Positions 1 to 7,272 are shown, counted from the first letter of the stretch. The stretch: DNA of 12,391 nt from Defluviitaleaceae bacterium (GCA_009787945.1 WQSI01000008.1:1-12391); one strand, 5' to 3'. Program-made: numbers and translations. The notes: generated from the sequence alone by a model not told the origin.

Positions 1-1
1 A

Positions 2-412
2 ACTTGGGGCGGCAACTATGTAATAACTTTTTTTGACATTTACAGGGGATATATATTGCACAGCAACCAATTACGGGTTCGTGTAACAGACCTGGGGATA
101 GTTTCTGCATTTTTCTCTCGTATGGAAGTTGTGGATGGTTTTGTGGGTTATGCTCGCCCTATTTTCTCCCCAGACGAAGCCCTGCTGTCCTTGCTAAACT
201 TTATACGTACAGTTTACGGCATATACTCGGAAATTGAAATCACAAATATGCAGTTGGTGTATACCATGGGTCCAGGTGGCAGAGGTGTTCCCGCCTATTT
301 CTTCACCGTAACCAAAGGTCGCGAAGGCTGGGCGTACCATTATGTGATAAATGCCTACACGAATACAATCCTGCCAGCCTCTACAGTACCTATCAGTGCG
401 CCTCACTTATAA
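2..412 (+). CDS. C-terminal part of an unidentified, possibly YycI-like protein (5' end outside window)
   Basis: The reading frame is open from the left edge, so this is the 3' end of a longer gene. A TTG at 56 is a possible start but has no convincing Shine-Dalgarno, and coding continues upstream of it. About 136 residues are visible, ending in TAA at 410-412. The tail alternates strands and one helix: a helix-like segment (ALLSLLNFIRTVYG), a strand (IEITNMQLVYTM), then PAYFFTVTKG and a final HYVINAYTNTILP. That last arrangement resembles the C-terminal repeat of YycI-type (WalI) regulatory proteins and PepSY-like folds, where a strand reading roughly 'P.W.f......yyvNA.tG' closes the domain. 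The match is by pattern only and the N-terminal half is not visible, so the function is uncertain. If it is YycI-like it would be a secreted or membrane-anchored regulator of the WalRK system. A strong terminator follows immediately. Confidence 0.5.
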   Translation, partial: TWGGNYVITFFDIYRGYILHSNQLRVRVTDLGIVSAFFSRMEVVDGFVGYARPIFSPDEALLSLLNFIRTVYGIYSEIEITNMQLVYTMGPGGRGVPAYFFTVTKGREGWAYHYVINAYTNTILPASTVPISAPHL

Positions 413-414
413 AT

Positions 415-440
415 AAAAATCACCCATGAGGGTGATTTTT
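415..440. terminator. Bidirectional intrinsic terminator
   Basis: A perfect 11-bp inverted repeat, AAAAATCACCC (415-425) and GGGTGATTTTT (430-440), encloses a 4-nt loop (ATGA). The A/T ends of the arms give a T-tract on both strands. It begins 2 nt after the stop of the left-edge plus-strand gene and lies 5 nt beyond the stop of the minus-strand Met-rich gene, so it can terminate both convergent transcripts. Confidence 0.88.
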
Positions 441-445
441 ATATT

Positions 446-607
446 TTACTTGCCGCCCATCATCATCAAAAGCAACAACATCATCATATTGTCGCCGCCA
501 AACATGTGTGGGTTCATCATCATCATAAGCATAAACATCATAAACATGTCACCGCCAAAGCCTGGCGCGTGTGGATTGTGGTGGGCTGGGCCCATTGGAT
601 TGGTCAT
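446..607 (-). CDS. Methionine-rich 53-residue microprotein of unknown function
   Basis: I do not recognise this protein. Starting at the ATG at 605-607 it has 53 residues, 17 of them Met (about 32%), plus four His (9, 10, 13, 34). It has three parts: an N-terminal stretch rich in Pro, His and Gly (residues 1-20), a Met/Phe/Leu core (21-50), and a GGK end. The tetrapeptide FGGD occurs twice, at 17-20 and 36-39, each time followed by a Met run. The start is chosen because GGAGG lies 9 nt upstream; an ATG 21 nt further upstream (626-628) has no good Shine-Dalgarno and would give 60 residues. It lies 92 nt downstream of gyrB on the same strand with no terminator between them, so it may be co-transcribed, and it ends just before the terminator at 415-440. 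Its composition could suit Cu(I) or other soft-metal binding, or a short hydrophobic membrane segment, but neither is shown. The CAT-repeat DNA also raises the possibility of a low-complexity spurious frame. Confidence 0.6.
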   Translation of the reverse strand: MTNPMGPAHHNPHAPGFGGDMFMMFMLMMMMNPHMFGGDNMMMLLLLMMMGGK

Positions 608-699
608 AGGATACATCCTCCAAATCATTAATGACTGTAAACTATCCTATGAACTTTTTTAGCGAATATTGCTTGTCAACACAAAATAGTACAGGTGTG

Positions 700-2634
700 C
701 TATACGTCCAAATTAACCACATTGGCATAGTTGGCGTAGATAAACTCTTTCCGCGGCTCAACTTTATCCCCCATTAGCTGGGTAAAAATCAGGTCAGCTT
801 CTACCGCGTCAGAAAGGTCAACCTTTTTCAAAATGCGGCGGTCTGGGTCCATGGTTGTATCCCAAAGCTGGTCTGCGTTCATCTCTCCAAGACCTTTGTA
901 ACGCTGAATGGCGCGTACACCTTCGCGGGTAACTTCCCCATTTGCAAAAAAATCATCAAGCTCGTGGCCGTGCCTGCCATCTCCTGGGTATATATAATAT
1001 TCCTCCTTGCCCTTTTCGATTTTGAAAAGGGGCGGTTGGGCAATATACACATAACCCCCTGTAATAAGCCCAGGCATAAAACGGTATAAAAACGTAAGCA
1101 AAAGGGTGCGGATGTGGCTTCCATCAACATCAGCATCTGTCATTAAAATAATTTTGTGGTAGCGCAGTTTTTCAATATCAAAATCCTCGTGGATGCCAGT
1201 GCCAAAGGCGGTTATAAGGGATTTTATTTCCTCATTAACAAGGATTTTGTCCAAACGGCTTTTTTCTACATTTAAAATTTTGCCGCGCAAAGGCAGAACC
1301 GCCTGTGTTTTCGGGCTTCTCGCCCCCTTAGCAGAGCCACCTGCAGAGTTACCCTCCACAATATAAATTTCAGACTTTGCAGGGTCTTTTTCGCTGCAAT
1401 CTGCCAATTTGCCAGGCAAACGCCCGCCATCCAGCACATTTTTGCGGCGCACAAGCTCCCTTGCTTTTTTGGCGGCATCCCGCGCCCGCTGTGCCATCAA
1501 CGCTTTTTCAATAATAATTTTGCCAACTGCTGGGTTTTCCTCAAGGAAATATGCAAAATATTCATTCATTATGGTTTCCACAGGTTGGCGCACCTCTGGA
1601 TTTGTCAGCTTAATTTTATTCTGGCTTTGAAATTGTGGGTTGCCAAGCTTAACACTAACAACACAGGCAAGGCCCTCCCGCACATCTTCCCCAGTAAGAT
1701 TTGGGTCAGCCTCTTTTAAAACGCCGAACTTGCGGCCATAATCGTTAATGGTCTTTGTCATGGCAGAGCGCAAACCTACCAAATGCGTGCCGCCCTCAAT
1801 TGTATGGATATTATTGGCAAAAGTGTAAATGCTTTCCGTAAAGCCGTCATTATATTGCAGGGCAATTTCCACAACAATGCCTTCTTGCTCCCTCTCCACA
1901 TAAAAAATTTCCTTGAAAATCGGGTCTTTATCCTTGTTGATATGCTCTACAAATTGGCGCAAGCCCCCGTCATATTGGAAAACCCGCTCCTGCTCCTGCC
2001 CTTCCCGCTCATCACGCAAGACGATTTTAAGCCCTTTGGTCAAAAAGGCAATTTCTTGCAGTCGCGCCTTTAACACGCGGAAGTCATAAACGGTTTCTTC
2101 AAAAATGCTGTCATCAGGTTGAAAAGTTATGATAGAGCCGCGATAGTCCGTTGTGCCGTCTGCGCTCAACGCCTTTGTGGTTTCCCCTTTTTCAAATGCC
2201 ATCACATGCTTTGTGCCGTTTTGGTGAATTTCCACATCCAAATGGGTTGACAAAGCATTTACAACAGATGCGCCAACGCCATGCAATCCCCCGCTAACCT
2301 TATACCCGCTGTTTTCCCCGCCAAACTTGCCCCCTGCATGAAGGACGGTAAAAACAACCTCCACGGCAGGGATGCCCTTGGTTGGGTGAATCCCCACAGG
2401 TATGCCCCGCCCATTATCCTTAACCCGAATGGCGTTGCCCTCTAAAATACTGACGGTTATTTCATCGCAAAAACCAGCCAAAGCCTCATCCACCGCATTG
2501 TCCACAATTTCATAAACCATATGGTGAAGCCCCGCTGACTCTGTTGTTCCAATATACATGCCAGGGCGAAGCCTAACAGGCTCTAACCCCTCTAAAACCT
2601 CGATATTATGCTCATTGTAATTACTATTGTTCAA
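700..2634 (-). CDS. gyrB: DNA gyrase subunit B
   Basis: This is the ATPase and TOPRIM subunit of a type IIA topoisomerase, which introduces negative supercoils together with GyrA. It has 644 residues, normal for a Gram-positive GyrB. The GHKL ATPase has catalytic Glu42 and Mg-binding Asn46 (EIVDNAVDEALAG), DNGRGIP at 73-79 and the ATP lid around GGLHGVGASVVNALS (115-129). The transducer domain has the QxK switch (Gln338, Lys340). TOPRIM has EGNSAGG from Glu427 and DADVD at 500-504. The C-terminus has QRYKGLGEMNADQLWDTTMDP. LRGKILNVEK (450-459) is the GyrB form rather than the ParE form. Translation starts at TTG (2632-2634) with GAGGTG 5 nt upstream; there is no ATG until codon 26. No gyrA, recF or dnaA is adjacent, so it is either a separated gyrB or a second copy. 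The E. coli Asp426 position is Asn429 here (see findings). Confidence 0.93.
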   Translation of the reverse strand: MNNSNYNEHNIEVLEGLEPVRLRPGMYIGTTESAGLHHMVYEIVDNAVDEALAGFCDEITVSILEGNAIRVKDNGRGIPVGIHPTKGIPAVEVVFTVLHAGGKFGGENSGYKVSGGLHGVGASVVNALSTHLDVEIHQNGTKHVMAFEKGETTKALSADGTTDYRGSIITFQPDDSIFEETVYDFRVLKARLQEIAFLTKGLKIVLRDEREGQEQERVFQYDGGLRQFVEHINKDKDPIFKEIFYVEREQEGIVVEIALQYNDGFTESIYTFANNIHTIEGGTHLVGLRSAMTKTINDYGRKFGVLKEADPNLTGEDVREGLACVVSVKLGNPQFQSQNKIKLTNPEVRQPVETIMNEYFAYFLEENPAVGKIIIEKALMAQRARDAAKKARELVRRKNVLDGGRLPGKLADCSEKDPAKSEIYIVEGNSAGGSAKGARSPKTQAVLPLRGKILNVEKSRLDKILVNEEIKSLITAFGTGIHEDFDIEKLRYHKIILMTDADVDGSHIRTLLLTFLYRFMPGLITGGYVYIAQPPLFKIEKGKEEYYIYPGDGRHGHELDDFFANGEVTREGVRAIQRYKGLGEMNADQLWDTTMDPDRRILKKVDLSDAVEADLIFTQLMGDKVEPRKEFIYANYANVVNLDV

Positions 2635-2674
2635 AGTTTCACCTCATTATCTAATTCGTTTCCTAAGCCTATAA

Positions 2675-2703
2675 ATTATACCATATTTCCGCCTTAAACA
2701 CAA
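2675..2703 (-). promoter_or_regulatory. Probable promoter of gyrB
   Basis: On the minus strand there is a perfect TATAAT (2680 down to 2675) preceded by TGG, an extended -10. A weak -35, TTGTGT (2703 to 2698), sits 17 nt upstream. The predicted RNA start near 2668 leaves a leader of about 30-35 nt containing the gyrB GAGGTG site. Confidence 0.65.
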
Positions 2704-2728
2704 GCTTTTTTTATCGCAAAAAATGGGG

Positions 2729-2756
2729 TTGACAGCCCCCCCTCATGTGGTATAAT
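2729..2756 (+). promoter_or_regulatory. Consensus vegetative promoter of apbE
   Basis: TTGACA (2729-2734) and TATAAT (2751-2756) both match the SigA consensus perfectly. The spacer is 16 nt and TGG precedes the -10. Transcription should begin around 2761-2763, almost on the GAGGTG ribosome binding site (2763-2768), so the leader before the GTG start is only about 12-14 nt. An in-frame ATG at 2745 lies inside the promoter and cannot be the start of this transcript. Confidence 0.87.
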
Positions 2757-2774
2757 GTTTACGAGGTGATTTTT

Positions 2775-3857
2775 GTGAAAAGGATAATTTTGGCATTAAC
2801 AGCCCTGGCGGGCATTTTATTTTTAACGGCATGTGAGAGGGAAGAGGTTGTCCAGCGCGTATCAGCAACGGGATTTGTTGCGGACTGGTGGGGAGAAATC
2901 ATTATATTTTACATGGATGATGACCGAAACAACAGCCAAAGGCATTACACTGCTCTAGCAGAGGGTGCTTTGGAATATGTCCGCTACTTAGGGGGCATTT
3001 TTGACCGTTTCCGCGAGGGAACAGACCTTTGGAGGCTTAACCACGCAGGGGGCGAATTTGTAGAGGTTAGCCCTTATCTCGTGGAAGCATTGGAGTATTC
3101 CATATTTTTCCGTGATGCCACAAATGGGCGTATGGACATAACCATAGGCGGCGTTCGGGATTTGTGGGTTTTTGAGGCAAACCCAGCAGAGGGCATTGAC
3201 ATTCGCATACCAACACAAGCCGAACTGTCACAAGTGCTGTCTACAGTTGGAACAAATATCATAATTGACGGTAATCGGGTTCGTCTTGAACACCCTGAAG
3301 CAAGCTTGGATTTAGGGGGCATTGCCAAAGGATATATGGCAGACCTGGCGGCAGATTTTCTGCGAGAGCGTGGGGTGGAACATGCCATTATAAATTTAGG
3401 CGGCGACAATATGACCATTGGCGGCAGACCTGACGGGATGCCTTTTGGAATTGGGCTGCCTGCCCCAGGCACTATCGGCTTAGTGGATGGTCATATAGGC
3501 GTTGCCTTGATAGAAAGCCAGTCTATGGTTGGCAGCGGTGTTGACCAACGGGCTTTTTGGCGGGATGGTGTTCGTTATCATCACATTTTAGATGTTGACA
3601 CAGGTATGCCTGTGGACACGGATATGCTAAGTGTGTTTATTATCTCCGAATCGGCAATTTTAGGGGAAGGGCTGTCAACTGCCATGTACACCATGGGCAG
3701 GGAAGCAGGGATGGCATTGGTCGAAGGCATACCAAATGCCTACGCTGTGCTGTTTGTGGACGTAGGAAGGGAAGGGGAGTTTGAAGTGCAAACCACCTCT
3801 GGCGTAACCTTTATACCTCCAGGTGAAGACGGCAGATTTATGCTTTACTTTAATTAA
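2775..3857 (+). CDS. apbE: FAD:protein FMN transferase, lipoprotein (ApbE family)
   Basis: ApbE proteins transfer FMN from FAD onto a Thr or Ser of secreted or membrane flavoproteins such as RnfG/NqrC subunits, acting outside the cytoplasmic membrane. With the GTG start at 2775 (GAGGTG 6 nt upstream) the product has 360 residues, about the family norm. Residues 1-20 form a lipoprotein signal: KR, a hydrophobic core, then the lipobox LTAC with Cys20. Family motifs are in order: DLGGIAKGYMAD (179-190), NLGGDN (207-212), HHILDVDTGMPV (269-280) and a final GEGLSTAMYTMG (297-308). In most relatives the last motif has Asp four residues before the Thr as a Mg ligand; here that position is Glu298, with Thr302 kept. 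It is transcribed alone, divergently from gyrB and convergently with the cyclase operon. No Rnf, Nqr or FMN-bind substrate protein is visible in the window, so its target is unknown. Confidence 0.9.
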   Translation: MKRIILALTALAGILFLTACEREEVVQRVSATGFVADWWGEIIIFYMDDDRNNSQRHYTALAEGALEYVRYLGGIFDRFREGTDLWRLNHAGGEFVEVSPYLVEALEYSIFFRDATNGRMDITIGGVRDLWVFEANPAEGIDIRIPTQAELSQVLSTVGTNIIIDGNRVRLEHPEASLDLGGIAKGYMADLAADFLRERGVEHAIINLGGDNMTIGGRPDGMPFGIGLPAPGTIGLVDGHIGVALIESQSMVGSGVDQRAFWRDGVRYHHILDVDTGMPVDTDMLSVFIISESAILGEGLSTAMYTMGREAGMALVEGIPNAYAVLFVDVGREGEFEVQTTSGVTFIPPGEDGRFMLYFN

Positions 3858-3871
3858 CTAAACAGAATACT

Positions 3872-3898
3872 GTAGGGGCGCATAATATGCGCCCCTAC
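3872..3898. repeat. 27-bp intergenic palindrome, GTAGGGGCG...CGCCCCTAC type
   Basis: Two perfect 13-bp arms, 3872-3884 and 3886-3898, are separated by a single A at 3885. A small 4-bp repeat, ACAG/CTGT (3862-3873), touches its left side. It fills the 57-nt gap between the convergent apbE and diguanylate cyclase genes. There is no T-tract on either strand, so it is not a standard intrinsic terminator, although the hairpin could still slow or stabilise both 3' ends. From memory, similar GTAGGGGCG palindromes are dispersed in many Firmicute genomes; this was not checked. Confidence 0.75.
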
Positions 3899-3914
3899 GC
3901 GTTATTAATTCACC

Positions 3915-4838
3915 CTACAAAGGCGCGGCAGAAACCCTATCCCTGCCCGACCGTTTAGCGTGATAAAGAGCTTCATCCACAGTGTTAACAAATTTGCTAA
4001 TAGAGCCATCTCTTATGGGTATTATAGACGCCACACCTGCACTGATGGTAATGCCTGCATCTTCCCCCAAAATGTCGCTAAAATCAAAGCTTTTAACTGC
4101 CTCTCGAATGTCCTCTGCCAAGCTTGTTGCCCCTCCAATGTCCGTTTCAGGCAAAACCACGGCAAACTCCTCACCGCCCCACCTGGCAACAAAGTCACTT
4201 GTGCGCTTCGCCCTGCCTTTTACAATACCTGCGACAGATTTTAGAACCTCATCACCTTTCAAATGCCCATAAGTGTCGTTACATTTCTTAAAAAAATCTA
4301 CATCAATTAGCATCAAGCCAAGGGGCAGACCCAATTTTGATGCCCTTTTCCACTCTGCATCCAATGTTGAATTGAATTTACGGCGGTTTGCCACCCCTGT
4401 AAGAGGGTCTGTTATGCTCAAATGCTCGATAATCCTCATTTGGTTTAGGATTTTAATTTGGTTGCCCACCCGCAGGCGCACCATTTCGCTTGTAAAGGGC
4501 TTGTTCATATAATCAGCCGCCCCAAGGCGCAAGCCTTTAACCTCATCAGCAATTTCATCAAGACCAGACACAAAAATAACAGGTATGTTGCGGGTTGCCT
4601 GGTCCTTTTTTAAAGAGGTGATAACTTCATATCCATTCATGCCAGGCATTATAATGTCCAGCAAAATAATGTCTGGTAAAAGCTCTTTCGCCACGTCTAG
4701 GGCATCAAAGCCATCCCTTGCCACATAAACCGTGTATTTAGTAGATAAGATTTGGGATAAAGCAGACACCATCAACTTGTCATCATCCACAATTAAAACG
4801 GTGTTTTCCTCCCCAGGGTATACCAAAAAATCCATCAT
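3915..4838 (-). CDS. Response regulator with diguanylate cyclase output (REC-GGDEF)
   Basis: Predicted cytoplasmic, phosphorylation-controlled synthase of c-di-GMP from two GTP. Numbering from the ATG at 4836-4838 gives 307 residues. The REC domain (about 12-128) has the acidic pair Asp18/Asp19, phospho-acceptor Asp61 (LLDIIMPGMNG), Ser91 and Lys113 (NKPF). The GGDEF domain (about 140-303) begins with DPLTGVANRR (144-153), has metal-binding Asp179 in LIDVDFF and the active-site motif GGEEF at 221-225, so it should be active. An inhibitory I-site RxxD (Arg212-Asp215) stands exactly five residues before it, predicting product feedback. The architecture resembles WspR or a single-REC PleD. The chosen ATG overlaps the kinase stop as ATGA, which suggests translational coupling; a GTG at 4848-4850 would add four residues and the next ATG (4833-4835) would remove one. 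The upstream kinase, ending in an HPt domain, is the obvious phosphodonor. Confidence 0.93.
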   Translation of the reverse strand: MMDFLVYPGEENTVLIVDDDKLMVSALSQILSTKYTVYVARDGFDALDVAKELLPDIILLDIIMPGMNGYEVITSLKKDQATRNIPVIFVSGLDEIADEVKGLRLGAADYMNKPFTSEMVRLRVGNQIKILNQMRIIEHLSITDPLTGVANRRKFNSTLDAEWKRASKLGLPLGLMLIDVDFFKKCNDTYGHLKGDEVLKSVAGIVKGRAKRTSDFVARWGGEEFAVVLPETDIGGATSLAEDIREAVKSFDFSDILGEDAGITISAGVASIIPIRDGSISKFVNTVDEALYHAKRSGRDRVSAAPL

Positions 4839-7138
4839 ACCGTCACCCACTTTCCTTTTAAGCGTGAAAGGGTTTTTAAGGCATCTTTAAAATTGAAGGC
4901 TTCTATTTGCTCCACAAGCTCCCCTGACCCTGGCAGGCTTCTAATTTGACTTGTAAGATTTATGCTGTCTGCATTGCGGGATTTAAGCAAGGTTTCCAAG
5001 TGTCTAACAAGCTCCTTAACCTCTTCTGGGGTTAGCTCGGCATTGTCACCCGCTTCTAATTGCTTGGAAATTTCCGCTTCATAAACAGGCATCAATTCTT
5101 CTAAAGCTGCATCTAGCTCCATCCGCATTTTGCGCATTGTAGAGCCTGCAACCTCTTTATTAGCTTGCCCCTTTTGAGAATCGTGGCGCAAAGATGCTTC
5201 CAATTCCACGGCTGCGTGCTGTAAATGGGTTTTGCCCAAAATACCAGCAGAGCTTTTAAGTGTATGCGCCAACCTGTATGCTAATGTATAATCCCCGTTC
5301 TTCAGAGCGTTTTCAAGCTTTTCGTAAAAGTCCTTATTATCTTTTACAAAGCTGACCGCCAAAGCTTTTATCAAACGACCATCCTCATCATGTTCAAACT
5401 TAAACGACCCATATTTGCCACCATTGCTGTCGCCGCTGTCAATTGGGGTTAGATATTTATAAAGCTCTGCCCATAAATCCTGAGCTACAAAGGGCTTGCC
5501 CAAATAACCCGACATGCCCGTTTCTTTATACAACTGCACATTTTCAGGCATAATATTGGCGGTAAGTGCCACAATAGGCGTTTTGCTGCCAGATGTAATA
5601 ATGCGCTTTGTAGCCTCAATACCATCCATTACAGGCATGTGAATGTCCATCAAAATCAGGTCAAAAGGCTCTGCAGCTGCCATTTCCACACCTTCTTTGC
5701 CATTGCCCGCAATTACATGGGAAAGACCAACCCTATTCAAATGGTCAGAAATAACCATCTGGTTCATTTCGTTATCTTCACAAATTAGCACCCTGCCTGT
5801 AAAATACGGCTTTTTGCTTAGCAACGGCACAGATTGCTCCTCTACATCCTCCTTGTCAACTGTAGAGAAGGTGACAGAAAAGCTGATAGTTGTGCCTTCG
5901 CCCAACTGGGAGCGAATGTCAAGCTCGCTTCCCATTGCCCCTAAAATGCCGTTAACAATGGGCAGACCAAGACCAACGCCACCCTGCTCTCTGGTGGTGC
6001 TTGTATCTGCCTGCATAAAAGGCTCATACACCCTGTCAATCTGCTCCTGGGTCATGCCCATGCCTGTATCAGAAATCTCCCAATGGACGGTGATGCTGTT
6101 ATCAAGCTCTGCTAAAACCGAAGAAATCACTTTAATGCCGCCTTCATCGGTGAATTTAACAGCATTTGATATGATGTTAACCAAAACCTGGCGCAGACGC
6201 ACCGCATCTCCTAAAAGCAGTTTGTTGCTTTTAATTGGCTCGGCATAAACATAAAAATTAAGGGTTTTCTCTAGCACAGTTGGCAACACAACGCCTTTGC
6301 ACTGGTTTACAAGCTCCCCTAAATCAAAGGCAAACTCATCAAGGACAATTCTACCAGACTCTAATCTAGATGCATCCAAAATGTCGTTGATAATTTGCAA
6401 AAGCCAATTTGCATTTTCGCTTATTTTTTGGAGATAGCTGCGGGTTTTAGGTGATGTTTCCACCTCCAAAGCAAGCTCAGAAAAGCCCACAATGCTGTTC
6501 ATAGGCGTGCGAATTTCATGGGATATGTTTGCCAAAAATTCAGATTTGGCACGGGAAGCGGTTTTTAAACGGTTTTCATATTCTTTGCGCTCTGTTATAT
6601 CCCTTGCCAGCCCTAAAATTCCATAAATCTTGCCTTCGCGCATAAGGGGAGATTTTATGGTTTCAAAAACCTTGTCCCCTTGCTCGCTTGGGGCAATCTC
6701 CTCCAAACGCACCTCTCTTTTTTCATTAATAACTTCTAAATCGACTTTTTTCCAAGCTTCCACCACATCAAGACGAACGCCGATTTCTTCATCATTTTTA
6801 CCAATTACATCATCACAATCAAAGCCAAACAAGTCATTGAAGCTTTTGTTTGCGCGGGTGTATTTTAAGTCTAAGCCCTTGCAAAACAACACGTCTGAAA
6901 GGGTGTCTACAATTGTATTTATTGTTGCGGTTTCTATCTGCAATTTCTCATCATATTCTTCTGTCATTTTTTTAAGCCTTAAAGCTTCCTTGCGGTTCTT
7001 CCTAACAAGGACGACCAAAAGAATGGCTACGGCGATTAAAAGCACCACGGTGGCGATTAAAAGCGACAAAGAAGCCCTTGCAAGCAATATGTAATAAGTG
7101 TCCGATATAAAAATTCCCATGAAAACACCAACTTCCAT
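4835..7138 (-). CDS. Hybrid sensor histidine kinase (TM-PAS-HisKA-HATPase-REC-HPt)
   Basis: This is a membrane-anchored phosphorelay kinase of 767 residues. Domains in order: one hydrophobic segment (about 18-45) with almost nothing outside it; a coiled linker (48-70); a PAS domain (about 72-182, ending GILGLARDITERK); HisKA with phosphorylated His207 (ISHEIRTP); an HATPase domain with Asn325 (NIISNAVKFT), DTGMGM (357-362) and GVGLGL (387-392); a REC domain (about 448-563) with Asp455, phospho-acceptor Asp498 (LMDIHMP) and Lys548; and an HPt domain with His625 (LAHTLKSSAG). An acidic helical tail of about 80 residues follows. The single TM and absent extracytoplasmic loop suggest that the PAS senses an internal signal. 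It overlaps the downstream REC-GGDEF gene by 4 nt. Neither start has a strong Shine-Dalgarno: ATG 7136-7138 is used here, but ATG 7118-7120 (761 residues) is possible. Confidence 0.92.
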   Translation of the reverse strand: MEVGVFMGIFISDTYYILLARASLSLLIATVVLLIAVAILLVVLVRKNRKEALRLKKMTEEYDEKLQIETATINTIVDTLSDVLFCKGLDLKYTRANKSFNDLFGFDCDDVIGKNDEEIGVRLDVVEAWKKVDLEVINEKREVRLEEIAPSEQGDKVFETIKSPLMREGKIYGILGLARDITERKEYENRLKTASRAKSEFLANISHEIRTPMNSIVGFSELALEVETSPKTRSYLQKISENANWLLQIINDILDASRLESGRIVLDEFAFDLGELVNQCKGVVLPTVLEKTLNFYVYAEPIKSNKLLLGDAVRLRQVLVNIISNAVKFTDEGGIKVISSVLAELDNSITVHWEISDTGMGMTQEQIDRVYEPFMQADTSTTREQGGVGLGLPIVNGILGAMGSELDIRSQLGEGTTISFSVTFSTVDKEDVEEQSVPLLSKKPYFTGRVLICEDNEMNQMVISDHLNRVGLSHVIAGNGKEGVEMAAAEPFDLILMDIHMPVMDGIEATKRIITSGSKTPIVALTANIMPENVQLYKETGMSGYLGKPFVAQDLWAELYKYLTPIDSGDSNGGKYGSFKFEHDEDGRLIKALAVSFVKDNKDFYEKLENALKNGDYTLAYRLAHTLKSSAGILGKTHLQHAAVELEASLRHDSQKGQANKEVAGSTMRKMRMELDAALEELMPVYEAEISKQLEAGDNAELTPEEVKELVRHLETLLKSRNADSINLTSQIRSLPGSGELVEQIEAFNFKDALKTLSRLKGKWVTV

Positions 7139-7159
7139 AAATTTGCTACATTTGTATAT

Positions 7160-7188
7160 ATATTACCATAAAATAACGCCAAAAGCAA
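7160..7188 (-). promoter_or_regulatory. Possible promoter of the kinase-cyclase operon
   Basis: On the minus strand TAATAT (7165 down to 7160) is preceded by TGG. TTGCTT (7188 to 7183) lies 17 nt upstream. The -35 is weak (3 of 6), partly offset by the extended -10. The RNA would start near 7153, about 15 nt before the first ATG. Confidence 0.45.
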
Positions 7189-7272
7189 GACCTAAAAAGC
7201 GATTTAAAGAAGGTTTCCACAAAATAACATAACAAATTTGGTCGAAATTTTATGTTTTTGTGCAAATTGGGC

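Noticed and set aside
458..545. CAT/TCA trinucleotide runs as a microsatellite or protein-binding repeat
   Set aside because: The runs are irregular and in frame with Met codons of a gene having a good ribosome site and terminator, so coding explains them better.
625..634. TCATTAATGA palindrome upstream of the Met-rich gene as an operator
   Set aside because: Only 10 bp, AT-rich, single occurrence, and it overlaps an alternative start; too likely by chance.
426..662. Plus-strand 78-codon Ile/Asn/Pro-rich frame
   Set aside because: It is antisense to the Met-rich gene, begins inside the terminator loop, has no ribosome site, and its composition is the mirror of the CAT repeats.
674..679. TTGACA on the minus strand as the -35 of a separate promoter for the Met-rich gene
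   Set aside because: No acceptable -10 lies 15-19 nt downstream; the nearest candidate, TAGGAT, is 24 nt away.
2725..2741. GGGG...CCCC hairpin around the apbE -35
   Set aside because: Only four GC pairs enclosing the TTGACA box; this is explained by local base composition and promoter sequence.
5643..6248. Plus-strand 201-codon frame within the kinase gene
   Set aside because: It is antisense to the well-supported HATPase and REC domains, and its Ser/Thr/Pro-rich composition is typical of a shadow frame.
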